Part shown: one piece after another, positions 1 through 8,787 of the stretch
Layout: every line of letters begins with the position of its first letter
How positions within the stretch are numbered: the first letter of the stretch is position 1
Assembly (NCBI GenBank): GCA_964460795.1
Contig: CAYWRU010000004.1
Location: 40,867-104,866 of the forward strand
DNA: 64,000 nt
Source: CAZOOM01 sp964460795
GTDB taxonomy: Bacteria; Omnitrophota; Omnitrophia; Omnitrophales; Aquincolibacteriaceae
Direction of reading: 5' to 3'
Notes under the pieces: model-generated
What the model saw: only the letters and a program-made list of their open reading frames with translations
Told to the model about the DNA's origin: nothing
Database searches by the model: none
Translations under genes and position numbers: made by a program

Positions 1-165
1 GTGCCCAATGCCGGAAACTGCCCACCCCGGAAAAAAATCAATGTAGGCTTTTCCTTCCAAATCCCAAACCCGCGCGCCCTTGCCTTTAACAAGACAGAGC
101 GGAGTCCGAGCGTAGGTTGGAAGAATATACTGATCGTAGAGTTTTTGGACGTCCTGAGTTTTCAT
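1..165 (-). CDS. argD: Acetylornithine aminotransferase, N-terminal fragment
   Basis: Reading the minus strand from the ATG at 165-163 gives 55 codons running off the window edge. The product contains YARTPLCLVKGKGARVWD followed by an AYIDFFPGWAVSGIGH stretch, the N-terminal signature of PLP-dependent class III acetylornithine/succinyldiaminopimelate aminotransferases (N-acetylglutamate semialdehyde to N-acetylornithine). It starts 15 bases after the argB stop, so it is the fourth gene of an argC-J-B-D operon. Only the first 55 of about 390-400 residues are visible, and the PLP lysine is outside the window. The plus-strand frame over the same bases is a shadow. Confidence 0.88.
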   Translation of the reverse strand, partial: MKTQDVQKLYDQYILPTYARTPLCLVKGKGARVWDLEGKAYIDFFPGWAVSGIGH

Positions 166-179
166 AGGATCACGAACCG

Positions 180-1043
180 TTAAAGGACGATTTCGGTTCC
201 AATTCCCTGATCCGTGAAAATTTCAAGCAGCAGGGAATGCTTAATACGTCCGTCGATGATGTGCGCCTTTTTGATCCCCCCGCGAAGCGCTGTGATGGCC
301 GAGCGCACCTTGGGGATCATCCCGCCGGAGATGACTTTCTTTTCAATCAAAGCCTCCACTTCATCAACATGGAGAGAGGAAATTAGAGTGTTTTCATCCG
401 CAGGATCCCTCAAGATCCCTTTAACATTCGTCAGAATAATAAGTTTTTGAACGCCCATGGCGGCCGCGACCTTGGCCGCAGCTTCATCCGCATTCACATT
501 ATAAGCCTCTCCAGCCTCATCAATTCCAATCGGATAAATGACCGGAATGATATTGAATTCCGTAAGTTCTTTAAGCGGCATGATATTGACATTGCAAACA
601 TCGCCCACATAGCCAACATCTCCTTCTGAAGAATGTTTGACCACGTTCAGGATCTCAGCGTCATGTCCGGAAAGACCGATGGCCCGCGCACCAAACCGGT
701 TGATGTCATGCACAATGCCTTTATTAATTTCTCCGAGCGTTTCGATCACGACATCCACGGTCTCTTTGTCTGTGACCCGGAGCCCATTTATAAATTTGCT
801 TTGAATCCCTTTTTTCTTCAGGTTTTCCGTGATCGCAATGCCACCGCCGTGAATCATGATGGGTTTGATTCCGACATAATTCATAAACACAAGATCATGA
901 AGCACATTTTCGCGAATGTCTTCATAGGTCATGGCGGCGCCGCCGTACTTGATCAAAACTTCCTTGCCCCGGAATTTTTTGATGTACGGAAGAGCCTCAA
1001 TTAAGATGCTCGCTTTGTCGACTAATTCCTGCATGGCGTTCAC
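180..1043 (-). CDS. argB: Acetylglutamate kinase
   Basis: The 287-residue product phosphorylates N-acetylglutamate, the second step of arginine synthesis, in the cytoplasm. The amino-acid-kinase fold is shown by the phosphate-binding KYGGAAM loop near residues 32-38, HGGG near 65-68 and a C-terminal GGMIPK segment. Length matches the family. The first codon is GTG and overlaps the argJ stop by four bases (GTGA), implying translational coupling; an ATG three codons later (1034) is an alternative start. An N-terminal helix before the first strand, as seen here, occurs in arginine-feedback-inhibited hexameric enzymes, so arginine inhibition is plausible but inferred. Confidence 0.95.
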   Translation of the reverse strand: MNAMQELVDKASILIEALPYIKKFRGKEVLIKYGGAAMTYEDIRENVLHDLVFMNYVGIKPIMIHGGGIAITENLKKKGIQSKFINGLRVTDKETVDVVIETLGEINKGIVHDINRFGARAIGLSGHDAEILNVVKHSSEGDVGYVGDVCNVNIMPLKELTEFNIIPVIYPIGIDEAGEAYNVNADEAAAKVAAAMGVQKLIILTNVKGILRDPADENTLISSLHVDEVEALIEKKVISGGMIPKVRSAITALRGGIKKAHIIDGRIKHSLLLEIFTDQGIGTEIVL

Positions 1044-2263
1044 GAGTAGGATCCGTTGATTTCAACGTACTTGGTGGTCAAGTCCGAAGTAATAAAGTTC
1101 GCCCGGCCCCGTCCTTTTCCGATGGTAATGTGCATGGTGTATTCTTTGTGTAAAAGAACCTTCCGGGCTTTGGGAAGGTTGAGTGCTTTCAGCTTTCCTT
1201 TGACGATCACGGGTATATCATCAAAGAAAATGTGGGTTTGATCAAGATTAAAATGCACCCCGCTCGCCCCAATGGCGGCCACGATTCGTCCCCAATTTGC
1301 ATTCGCACCCGCCAGCATGGTCTTAAAAAGCATGGAATTGGCAATTTGCCTGGCTAATTTCTCGGCCTCAGTCGGATTTTTTGCGCCCGCAATCTGAAGA
1401 TTACAAACATGAGAAACGCCTTCACCGTCTTCCACCATTTTGTGCGCAATAACCCGGCACACTTCCTCCAACACTTCCCGGAAAATCCGGTAATCATGAT
1501 CCACTTTATGGATCACGGGATTATCCGCAAGACCATTGGCTAAAATAAAAGCCGTATCATTCGTGCTCATATCATTATCAATGGCAATCATATTAAACGT
1601 GTCATCCACCGCATGACGAAGTGCGCGTCCGAGCAGTGGTTTTGTGATCGCGCAATCCGTCGTAATAAAACAAAGCATGGTCGCCATATTCGGATGGACC
1701 ATGCCTGAACCTTTGGCAATGGCTCCGATAGTTACTTTCTGTCCGCCCAAATTAAAAGTAAGAGCCACTTCCTTGGGGGCAAGATCGGTGGTCATAATCC
1801 CGCGCGCAGCGTCATGTCCGCCCTCGGCATCTTCAGAAAGTTTTTTGACCAGCTCCGGAATTCCCCGCTTGAATCGCGTAATCGGAAAAGGGACGCCGAT
1901 GATTCCGGTTTGAGCGATCAAGATTTCTTCCGGTGCGATTTCAAGCTTAGCCGCAAGTTCAGCAATACTGTCCACTACGGCGGTCTTCCCTTGCGCCCCG
2001 TTCACACAATTCGCATTTCCGCTGGAGGCAAGAATCGCTTGATGCCGGGGATGTTTGATCACTTTCATGGATTGCAAAACCGGCCAGGCCTTAACTTTGT
2101 TGATGGTAAAAGTTGCGGCAGCCACGGACGGAGTTTTGGAATAAATGAGCGTAGCATCCGGCTTGGGTTTTCGTTTGATCCCGCAATAAATTCCAGCCGC
2201 TGAAAAACCTTTGGGGCTTGTGACTGTGCCCGACTTCTTTTTTTCCCAATGCAGTTTTACCAT
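1040..2263 (-). CDS. argJ: Bifunctional ornithine acetyltransferase / N-acetylglutamate synthase
   Basis: The 407-residue product transfers the acetyl group from N-acetylornithine to glutamate, making the arginine pathway cyclic. The self-cleavage signature is intact: KGSGMVHPNMATML, with the predicted nucleophilic Thr195 after Ala194, so the precursor should split into alpha and beta chains. The C-terminal TSDLTTKYVEINGSYS tail is also typical. The gene overlaps argC by 7 bases and argB by 4 bases, a tightly coupled operon. No argA is visible, which fits a cyclic ArgJ route. Whether it is bifunctional or only an ornithine acetyltransferase cannot be decided from sequence alone. Confidence 0.95.
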   Translation of the reverse strand: MVKLHWEKKKSGTVTSPKGFSAAGIYCGIKRKPKPDATLIYSKTPSVAAATFTINKVKAWPVLQSMKVIKHPRHQAILASSGNANCVNGAQGKTAVVDSIAELAAKLEIAPEEILIAQTGIIGVPFPITRFKRGIPELVKKLSEDAEGGHDAARGIMTTDLAPKEVALTFNLGGQKVTIGAIAKGSGMVHPNMATMLCFITTDCAITKPLLGRALRHAVDDTFNMIAIDNDMSTNDTAFILANGLADNPVIHKVDHDYRIFREVLEEVCRVIAHKMVEDGEGVSHVCNLQIAGAKNPTEAEKLARQIANSMLFKTMLAGANANWGRIVAAIGASGVHFNLDQTHIFFDDIPVIVKGKLKALNLPKARKVLLHKEYTMHITIGKGRGRANFITSDLTTKYVEINGSYS

Positions 2264-3285
2264 GTCTCTAGCCCCATCGTTTCCGGCATTCCGAGCCGGA
2301 TATTCATATTCTGAACCGCTTGTCCCGACGCACCTTTTAAAAGATTATCAATCGCTGAAATAATAATGACTCGATCTGTTTTCGCATCGACTTCAATGCC
2401 AATATTACAATAATTGGTCAGCTGCACATCTTTCAGAGATGGAAATTTCCCGGCCGCACAGACTCTAACAAACGGCTCTTTCCCATAATGAGCTGCGAAA
2501 GCCTTTCGAATCTTGGCTTCGGTTGCACTCTTTTTTCGTTTTGCATAAATCGTAGCAAGAATCCCCCTCTGAAGAGGTAAAAGATGCGTAATTAAAGTCA
2601 CGCCCACCGGCTCACCTGCAGCCTCGCTCAGGGTCTGATTGATCTCCGGCGCGTGCTGATGCTTATTGACCTTGTATGCAGAAAAATTCTCATCCGCCTC
2701 GCAATACTGCGTAGAGGCTGTCAGCTTTTTCCCGGCGCCGCTGACTCCGGATTTCGCATCAATAAAAATGGAGTCCAGATTCAAAAGCCCTTCCTTTAAA
2801 AGAGGATAAAGTCCAAGCGATGAAGCCGTCGGATAGCATCCGGGATTGGCAATCAAATCTGCTTTTTTAATTTTAGCCCGGTTCATTTCCGGAAGGCCAT
2901 AAACCGCTTTGGGAAGAAGTTCTCGCCGAACATGCTTGACGCCGTACCAAGCCTCATAAGTTTTCCAGTCTTTAAGCCGAAGATCTGCTGAAAGATCGAT
3001 CACAATTTTTCCAGCCTTGCGATATTCATCCGCGGCCTCCATCGCTTCGGTATGAGGAAGACATAGAAAAATAACGTCGGCCGCTCGGCACACTTCCTGG
3101 GCAGAATACTGGCGAACTTCCTTTTGAATTGAATGGGGAAGGGTCGGTACTAGCTCGCGGATCTGGATCGGTTCGCTTTGCCGGGTTGTGCATGCGGTGA
3201 GCTCGATCTTAGGATGGCGCAGCAGGATCTTTATGAGCTCGACACCGGTATACCCGGTCGCTCCAATGATCGCGCACTTGATCAT
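2257..3285 (-). CDS. argC: N-acetyl-gamma-glutamyl-phosphate reductase
   Basis: Third step of arginine synthesis: NADPH-dependent reduction of acetylglutamyl phosphate. The 342-residue product opens with a Rossmann motif (IIGATGYTGVELIK) and has the catalytic Cys150 in NPGCYPT and the HQHAPEI segment. I chose the ATG at 3285 rather than the longer open frame from 3360, because the family begins at this Rossmann strand and the longer start falls inside the -10 box of the promoter at 3359-3388. An AGGAG lies about 16 bases upstream, farther than usual. First gene of argC-J-B-D. Confidence 0.95.
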   Translation of the reverse strand: MIKCAIIGATGYTGVELIKILLRHPKIELTACTTRQSEPIQIRELVPTLPHSIQKEVRQYSAQEVCRAADVIFLCLPHTEAMEAADEYRKAGKIVIDLSADLRLKDWKTYEAWYGVKHVRRELLPKAVYGLPEMNRAKIKKADLIANPGCYPTASSLGLYPLLKEGLLNLDSIFIDAKSGVSGAGKKLTASTQYCEADENFSAYKVNKHQHAPEINQTLSEAAGEPVGVTLITHLLPLQRGILATIYAKRKKSATEAKIRKAFAAHYGKEPFVRVCAAGKFPSLKDVQLTNYCNIGIEVDAKTDRVIIISAIDNLLKGASGQAVQNMNIRLGMPETMGLETW

Positions 3286-3358
3286 CAGTCTTTTGATATG
3301 TCTCCTTTTCTTGAAAGCCTCAGTAAACTCGTGTATTCTACGAGCGTGAAAGTGCGTC

Positions 3359-3388
3359 ATTATAGGAAATGACCGTATCCTTTGTCAA
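3359..3388 (-). promoter_or_regulatory. Sigma70-type promoter of the arg operon
   Basis: On the minus strand TTGACA (3388-3383) and TATAAT (3364-3359) are separated by 18 bases, both perfect consensus boxes. Transcription would start near 3352, giving a leader of roughly 65 bases before argC. That leader contains a small hairpin with arms CTCGT/ACGAG. No ARG-box operator was recognised. Confidence 0.8.
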
Positions 3389-3444
3389 TTCAAGAAGTTA
3401 GAAAAAGTGAGTCCTCGTGGAGTTTTTATTTCTTCAAACGAGGA

Positions 3445-3529
3445 CTCATCCTGAGTGAGCGGAGCGAATCGAAGGACCTTACTGATCCTTCGACTCCCCC
3501 CTATACATCAGGGTGTCGCTCAGGATGAG
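3445..3529. repeat. Dispersed palindromic repeat (CTCATCCTGAG family)
   Basis: An 85-base element bounded by perfect 11-base inverted arms CTCATCCTGAG/CTCAGGATGAG, with inner TCGAAGGA/TCCTTCGA arms. Related sequences with the CCTTCGACTCTGCTCAGGAT core occur at 37246-37289, 38326-38372, 39017-39058 and about 44927-44970. It sits in the argC-rnc intergenic region and could form a strong hairpin in either transcript. The rest of the 3286-3611 gap holds the arg leader and promoter and nothing else recognised. Confidence 0.7.
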
Positions 3530-3611
3530 TGGGTCGCAAAATACTGCGCCCCCTCAGAAAAAGCCGGCTCTAGCCTCTTTAAAATCGCCAACTGAGAACA
3601 AACATTTAAGT

Positions 3612-4316
3612 ATGAAAGCTAAAACGAAGGACCCCCTGCAAAAATTAGAGGCCCATCTTTTCAAAATACTCAAGATACGATTTCGCAAAAAAGGGCTCTT
3701 GGAAGCGGCCTTCACCCACCCGTCTTATAAATACGAGAAGCAGATCAAACATCTGGAGGATTTTGACCGGCTGGAATTTTTTGGGGACACCATCCTGAAT
3801 TTTGTAATCTGCAAAGAACTCTACCGCCTCTTCCCTAAAGAAAAAGAAGGCATGCTGAGCCGGCTTCGCTCGATTCTGGTTTCCCGAAAAATCCTCTCCC
3901 GCATTGCGCGCGCTTCCGGGTTTTTGAAACACATTCGACTTGGGGACGCACTGAAAGAGCAAGCAGAGTTTTCCAAAGACAAAGTTCTCTGTGACAGCCT
4001 TGAGGCTTTTTTAGCCGCTCTCTTTTTTGATCGAGGATTTAAGACGGTTGAAATGCTTTTGCTAAAATTATTCCGCCCCTACCTTGACATCAAAAAACTT
4101 TTCCGCATTGATCCCAACCCTAAAAGCACGCTTCAGGAACTTTGTCAGAAAAAATGGCAGAGGCTTCCGATTTATGAATCCCTCTTGGCGGGAAAAAGAA
4201 TGAAGACCGTCGTTAGCATCTCACCGCGCATTCGCGCCACAGCTTACGGAAAAAATAGGAAGGAATCTGAAGAACGCGCTGCGCGGGATCTGATTCGAAA
4301 AATCCGTAGTGTTTAA
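3612..4316 (+). CDS. rnc: Ribonuclease III
   Basis: A 234-residue double-strand-specific endoribonuclease that matures rRNA and other structured RNAs. The RNase III signature is RLEFFGDTILNFVI, with metal ligands Glu55 and Asp59, and a second acidic pair Asp128/Glu131 in CDSLEAFLAALFFD. The C-terminal part from about residue 165 (STLQELCQKKWQRLP onward) is a double-stranded RNA-binding domain. The open frame extends 33 codons upstream to 3513, but that part is translated dispersed repeat, so the ATG at 3612 is preferred. It is a lone plus-strand gene between minus-strand blocks. Confidence 0.93.
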   Translation: MKAKTKDPLQKLEAHLFKILKIRFRKKGLLEAAFTHPSYKYEKQIKHLEDFDRLEFFGDTILNFVICKELYRLFPKEKEGMLSRLRSILVSRKILSRIARASGFLKHIRLGDALKEQAEFSKDKVLCDSLEAFLAALFFDRGFKTVEMLLLKLFRPYLDIKKLFRIDPNPKSTLQELCQKKWQRLPIYESLLAGKRMKTVVSISPRIRATAYGKNRKESEERAARDLIRKIRSV

Positions 4317-4342
4317 GTATCTAGCTTAGTATCAACACTCTT

Positions 4343-4418
4343 GTCATTCCGGGCGAACGGAATGAGACCCGGAATCTAGGCATGGATCCCGGATCGCGCT
4401 TCGCTTGTCCGGGATGAC
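4343..4418. repeat. Dispersed palindromic repeat (GTCATTCC...GGATGAC family)
   Basis: A 76-base element starting GTCATTCCGGG and ending CCGGGATGAC, with inner inverted arms. It belongs to the same family as 11899-11960, 21659-21720 and 56481-56552. It lies between the convergent ends of rnc and the AsmA-like gene, where it could act as a bidirectional terminator. Confidence 0.75.
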
Positions 4419-4446
4419 AAACCCTCTGACCTTTGGTACTTGGGAG

Positions 4447-6951
4447 TTACTTCTTGTCTTTTCCCAAAACCTGTTCTTCGGGAATGAAATTGCGGAGAAT
4501 CTGCTGGCTTTTCTTGCGGAGCAGATTATTTCTCAGGTCTTCAATTCGGTGCTCATCCGCCTTCATCTGCACTTGTGCCATAGGCCCGGAAAGCAGGAGC
4601 GGAATGGGCCCAAACTCCTTGCCCTGAAAGGCTTCGCTGGATCCAAAAATGGGCGTCAAAAAATGCGTAGTGAGCGCGGTCGAAAGATAGGTCTCCAGCC
4701 GAAAATTTAGATTCTTATCAAAACCCACTTCACCGGCTCCCTCCACAGACAAATCCTGCGAAACTAAAGTAAGGTCATCGACTTTCATTTTCTGATCTCG
4801 AAGGAGGAAGTGTCCCCGCAAGTCACGAAAAGATGTTTTTCCATTCGACAAAAGTCCGACCTCGCCAAATCCATCAATGTCTCCGATGCCCTGCAAAAGA
4901 TCCAGACGCTGGAGTTCGCCTTGAGTCACAGAAAAATCCCCTTCTCCGGAGAGCGATTTAATCATAGCCTCGGGTTGATCACTGGCAGTCTTAAATTGTC
5001 CATTAAGAAATAATTTTCCGCTCAGAAAAGGCACTGCACTGGGCGGCGGCAGATACTGGCTTAGATCCCAGCCATCGGCATCGGCGGATATCCAAATCTG
5101 CGGCGGACTTTGGCTCATATCGATATCCATGCCCAGCTTCCCTTTACCCCCGTAGCCTTCAAAGGAAAAACCTTCCACGTAAAAATGTCCTTTTTCAAAA
5201 TAAAAGGAACTGTCCACATTCCGAATTAAATTCTCGGACGGGAAAAGGCCAAGCATCACGGCCTTGGCAAGTTTTGCGTTTTTTCTTCCTAGCTCCGGCG
5301 CCCATTCTTCCAATCCTTTGCTCAACCCTTCCGCAACTTGGCGGGGAGACATGGCTTGAGAGCGCAATTTGCCGTGGAAATTGACCTGGTCTGTAAGGTT
5401 GTAAAGCGTCAAATCTGCTTCCAAGGCCGAGTCATTGATTTCAAATCCCGCGCGCTTGATTTCCCAGGTCAGCGACGTGAGATCCATATTGGCCTTCAAG
5501 TGGTGCAAGGTCGGCCATCCCTCGCGCTTTAAGGTCACGTCTTCTAAAGAAAGATTGATGAGATTTTGTCCTGCGGTTTTCGGATCCTGATCTTCCACAA
5601 AGTTGGCCAAGATCTTAATGGCACCATCTAATTTGAAAGCGCTAAGCGGAGGAATGAGTTCTTCCCATCCTTGGATTTTAAATTTATTAGAAATCATATT
5701 CAGCTGAACGGTCTGATCTTTAAAATTAAGTCCGGTAATAGTTCCTTTACAGGACATATCTTTAAGACGCACGGAGAAATCACCCGAAACTTTGCGCCCC
5801 TCTTCTAGGAGTAAATGAAAGAGCGCAGTCATAGGAAGCTCTTTGGGTTTAGAGAAATAGCGCCCATAAGTCAGAAGCGTGGCTCCCAAATCCCAAGTTG
5901 CATCCACAGAAAGATGTTTCCAAGTTCCTTCCAAAGAAGCCTCAAAAGTACTCGCTCCGGAAAAACCCAGTCCAGCCGGAAGTGCGCGGCTCAGAGGAAG
6001 AATGTACTGCGGAATATCGGCCACTGTAATTTTATCCGCCATGATTCGCATCTCCCGAATTTCCCCCGTCTGCGTCTGAAAACCGCCAAGCATGTTGAAG
6101 GTTCCAAATGGTGCTGCCAGACTAAGGCTTTGAATCGAAAGATCGCTTGTGTCCGGATTCCAAGAAAGATGAAGATCTAAATTCAAGGCCATTGCCGAAG
6201 ACTCCAAAGGTCGGTCGGTTTGCTGCATCGAGTAAATGACTTGATCGGCCTTAAAATTTCCTTGAAATTCCAGGGAAGGATCCGCGTTTTTTTTGGAAAA
6301 TTTAAGGAGGCCGCTCATCTGGCCGTCCTTGATATGGATCGGAAATTCCGTTTTAAGAATGCGGCTCAGCTGGGAAAGAATGAGCTGGTTCACACCCAAT
6401 TCTCCGGAAACCGTCAGAGAATTCCAGTCTTTGATTTTTTTCTGAAGCGGTGCGGATAAATTAGCGGTCACATGGAGCGCGTGCGGAACGTCCACATAGG
6501 AGGCATCTAATTCAAAGCGAGATTTACCCACCTCTCCAAAGGGTCCCCCTTGAAACTCCACTTCGGATAGCGTAAGAGGCTCGAGAAAAGATTGCGATCC
6601 CAGTGAGGTTTGAAGCTGCCCTTCGTGAAAAACCAGGGAATCCAATCCAAAATGCCCGAAGAGGACTTTCCAAAAAGAAGGTTTTATTTTTAACCTCTTC
6701 CCTTCCAAATGTCCGCCCCCGGACGGAGCATCCAGGACAAACTCATCGGCCGTAACGTCCAAGACTGGGAAATAGTTCACATGGAAATTTTTAAAGTCCA
6801 GCGTGGCTTGAGAATATTCTTTAGCGGCTTCGGCAAAAGTATTTTCAAGCCGATCCGAGCGGATGAGAAGAACCGAAAGCCCTAAGATAAGGATATAAAG
6901 AAGGAAAATAGCTGAGAATGCGGCAAGCAGGATCCCTTTGACACGGGTCAT
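4447..6951 (-). CDS. AsmA-like envelope protein
   Basis: An 834-residue protein with one N-terminal membrane segment (about residues 7-29) followed by a long beta-rich repetitive region. Near the start it has a SQATLDFKNFHVNYFPVLDV stretch, and near the end GEGDFSVTQGELQRLDLL with LSGEGDF/DLTLVSQDLSVEGAG-type strands, as in AsmA and its C-terminal AsmA_2-like domain. Known relatives (AsmA, TamB, YhdP) are bridge-like proteins in lipid transport or outer-membrane biogenesis; that role here is inference. It follows a 40-residue lipoprotein by 8 bases and is probably in the rplM-rpsI transcription unit. The tail is charged (RKKSQQILRNFIPEEQ) and presumably periplasmic. Confidence 0.8.
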   Translation of the reverse strand: MTRVKGILLAAFSAIFLLYILILGLSVLLIRSDRLENTFAEAAKEYSQATLDFKNFHVNYFPVLDVTADEFVLDAPSGGGHLEGKRLKIKPSFWKVLFGHFGLDSLVFHEGQLQTSLGSQSFLEPLTLSEVEFQGGPFGEVGKSRFELDASYVDVPHALHVTANLSAPLQKKIKDWNSLTVSGELGVNQLILSQLSRILKTEFPIHIKDGQMSGLLKFSKKNADPSLEFQGNFKADQVIYSMQQTDRPLESSAMALNLDLHLSWNPDTSDLSIQSLSLAAPFGTFNMLGGFQTQTGEIREMRIMADKITVADIPQYILPLSRALPAGLGFSGASTFEASLEGTWKHLSVDATWDLGATLLTYGRYFSKPKELPMTALFHLLLEEGRKVSGDFSVRLKDMSCKGTITGLNFKDQTVQLNMISNKFKIQGWEELIPPLSAFKLDGAIKILANFVEDQDPKTAGQNLINLSLEDVTLKREGWPTLHHLKANMDLTSLTWEIKRAGFEINDSALEADLTLYNLTDQVNFHGKLRSQAMSPRQVAEGLSKGLEEWAPELGRKNAKLAKAVMLGLFPSENLIRNVDSSFYFEKGHFYVEGFSFEGYGGKGKLGMDIDMSQSPPQIWISADADGWDLSQYLPPPSAVPFLSGKLFLNGQFKTASDQPEAMIKSLSGEGDFSVTQGELQRLDLLQGIGDIDGFGEVGLLSNGKTSFRDLRGHFLLRDQKMKVDDLTLVSQDLSVEGAGEVGFDKNLNFRLETYLSTALTTHFLTPIFGSSEAFQGKEFGPIPLLLSGPMAQVQMKADEHRIEDLRNNLLRKKSQQILRNFIPEEQVLGKDKK

Positions 6952-6959
6952 AGCGCCCT

Positions 6960-7082
6960 TCAGTTCGAACTGGATTCAGTCGCACCGACCGGACTGAAAC
7001 TATAATCATCCAGGGCCGCGCACGAGGAGAAAACGCAAGAAACGATCACCAAGAGAGCCGCTGCACTCAGCCTCGCAAACAT
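6960..7082 (-). CDS. Small lipoprotein, 40 residues
   Basis: A short frame that standard length cut-offs would miss. It encodes MFARLSAAALLVIVSC followed by VFSSCAALDDYSFSPVGA and a short polar tail. This is a classic lipoprotein signal peptide: Arg4, hydrophobic core and lipobox FSSC, leaving a mature peptide of only about 20 residues. The ATG overlaps the rpsI stop by one base (TAATG), and the AsmA-like gene begins 8 bases after its stop, so all three are probably coupled. Small lipoproteins of this kind can be partners of larger envelope proteins; an association with the AsmA-like protein is inference. Function unknown. Confidence 0.65.
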   Translation of the reverse strand: MFARLSAAALLVIVSCVFSSCAALDDYSFSPVGATESSSN

Positions 7083-7486
7083 TATCGTTTCGTATACTGG
7101 AAGCTTCTGCGGGCGGATTTCTTACCCGGCTTTTTACGTTCTTTTTCGCGCGGATCACGAGTCAGAAGACCCGCCCGGCGCAGCGATGATTTAAGATTTG
7201 GATCAAATTGAATTAAAGCACGAGAAATTCCAAGGCGTGTTGCACCCGCCTGACCCGCCACGCCTCCACCGCTCACGCTCACACGTACACGGAATTGATC
7301 AAGAAGCTGCGTCTCTTTGAGAGGCTGCTCCACCAAAGTCTGAAGATCTGGACGAGGGAAATACTTGGCATAAGGTTCGCCGTTCACCACAAAACCTTTT
7401 TGGTCTTTAAAAATCCATACACGGGCTGCGGCCGATTTACGGCGTCCTGTTCCATAAAAAGCATTTGCGGAGGGCGATTTGACCAT
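7082..7486 (-). CDS. rpsI: 30S ribosomal protein S9
   Basis: A 134-residue uS9. The N-terminal half has YGTGRRKSAAARVW and the C-terminal half SGGGVAGQAGATRLGISRAL, ending with the basic KKSARRSFQYTKR tail that reaches the ribosomal P site. It lies 4 bases downstream of rplM, the conserved L13-S9 pair, and its stop overlaps the start of the small lipoprotein gene. Confidence 0.97.
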   Translation of the reverse strand: MVKSPSANAFYGTGRRKSAAARVWIFKDQKGFVVNGEPYAKYFPRPDLQTLVEQPLKETQLLDQFRVRVSVSGGGVAGQAGATRLGISRALIQFDPNLKSSLRRAGLLTRDPREKERKKPGKKSARRSFQYTKR

Positions 7487-7490
7487 GGGA

Positions 7491-7919
7491 TTAAACCTTC
7501 AATTCAATCGGTTTCTGGGCCTGTTGACCATGAACCGCACCGGCATAAATCCGGATACGGCGCATCATTTGACGGCCGAGTTTCGTATTAGGAACCATAC
7601 TTGCCACGGCATGACGAAGCGCATACGTGGGTTTTTTATCAAGCAATTTTTCGTAAGTAATGGTTCGAAGCCCACCCGGATAACCGGTGTAGCGCGTATA
7701 AAGCTTGTCAGACTTTTTCTTGCCGGAAATTACCGCCTTTTCTGCGTTAACAACCACCACTTGATCTCCGCAAATCTGGTACGGAGAATAAACAGCTTTG
7801 CCTTTGCCGGTCAAAAGACCTGCAATGCGAGTCGCTAAACGGCCGAGGGTTTTCCCGGACGCATCAATGAGATACGTTTTGGCGTTAAAATCTTTTTGCG
7901 TTGAAACATATGTCTTCAT
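7491..7919 (-). CDS. rplM: 50S ribosomal protein L13
   Basis: A 142-residue uL13 with the characteristic YLIDASGKTLGRLATRIA start and a GDQVVVVNAEK segment. It is the first gene of the rplM-rpsI pair. A near-consensus promoter lies immediately upstream, and a purine-rich AAAGG occurs about 13 bases before the ATG. Confidence 0.97.
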   Translation of the reverse strand: MKTYVSTQKDFNAKTYLIDASGKTLGRLATRIAGLLTGKGKAVYSPYQICGDQVVVVNAEKAVISGKKKSDKLYTRYTGYPGGLRTITYEKLLDKKPTYALRHAVASMVPNTKLGRQMMRRIRIYAGAVHGQQAQKPIELKV

Positions 7920-7948
7920 GGGAATTTACTACCTTTCGAAGAGCGTGA

Positions 7949-7977
7949 AGTATATCAAAAAGCTTCAGGCCTGTCAA
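7949..7977 (-). promoter_or_regulatory. Sigma70-type promoter of rplM-rpsI
   Basis: On the minus strand TTGACA (7977-7972) is followed after exactly 17 bases by TATACT (7954-7949). It sits in the truA-rplM gap and separates the ribosomal operon from the upstream biosynthetic genes. Confidence 0.85.
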
Positions 7978-8011
7978 AAAAAGTTAAAAATAAGTTTTAT
8001 CTTGTTTGTTA

Positions 8012-8770
8012 TTAATAGGTTACATCAATCAAACAAAGCGCATGTGCCGGTGCAGTCTCCCCCTTATGACTTCTAATTTTATGGGTCATCAGTTTGAGAA
8101 TATCCTCCGGAGTCATTTTCCCGCGTCCGACCGCCACGAGAGTTCCGGCCAAAATCCGAACCATATGATACAAAAATCCGTCCGCTTCCACGCGCATCCG
8201 AATTTCAAATCCTTGTTTTTTTAAATCAAGCTTAAAGATGCGGCGCTCCGTATTTATTTTTTTACGCCCCGCATCTAAAGTACAAAAGGCCCGGAAATCA
8301 TGCCTGCCCACAAGATACTTTGCCGCTTGCCGCATTTTTTTGAAATTCAAAACATACGGCACATGCCAGGTCTGAAGTGCGCGAAGCGGTGTCCTTACTT
8401 GCGAATTCCAAATCCTGTACTCATACGTTTTTCTCTTGGCTTGAAACCGGGCATGAAAATTTTTAGATGCTTTTTCAACGCGCGTGACTGCCGCCGATTT
8501 TGGCAAAATGGCGTTAAGGGCTCTTTGAATCTGAAAAAGTTCAAACCGAGGCGCTGCCAGAAAATTGACGACCTGAAAACTAGCGTGCACACCGGCATCG
8601 GTTCGACCGCTCGCGGACTTGATGGAGATTTTTTTTCCGTATAAACGGCGCATCGCGGTTTCTAAAGCTTCCTGTACCGTAAGACGCGCGGGCTGACGCT
8701 GGAATCCGGAAAATGCTGCGCCGTCATACTCCAGAACTAAGCGGTAATTCTGAAGTTCCTTTTTTTTCAT
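8012..8770 (-). CDS. truA: tRNA pseudouridine synthase A
   Basis: A 252-residue enzyme that isomerises uridines 38-40 in the tRNA anticodon stem-loop. The catalytic aspartate is Asp58 in SGRTDAGVHA. YDGAAFSGFQRQP near the N-terminus and VEADGFLYHMVRILAGTLV in the second half are family hallmarks, and length is typical. It begins 17 bases after the asd stop and is probably co-transcribed with it. Confidence 0.96.
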   Translation of the reverse strand: MKKKELQNYRLVLEYDGAAFSGFQRQPARLTVQEALETAMRRLYGKKISIKSASGRTDAGVHASFQVVNFLAAPRFELFQIQRALNAILPKSAAVTRVEKASKNFHARFQAKRKTYEYRIWNSQVRTPLRALQTWHVPYVLNFKKMRQAAKYLVGRHDFRAFCTLDAGRKKINTERRIFKLDLKKQGFEIRMRVEADGFLYHMVRILAGTLVAVGRGKMTPEDILKLMTHKIRSHKGETAPAHALCLIDVTY

Positions 8771-8787
8771 CGGAAAATTCGCGGGTC

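Noticed and set aside
1..183. A plus-strand 60-residue frame at the window start
   Set aside because: The minus strand encodes the recognisable N-terminus of ArgD over the same bases.
3513..3611. Longer N-terminus for RNase III
   Set aside because: The extra 33 codons are translated dispersed repeat and precede the family's usual start.
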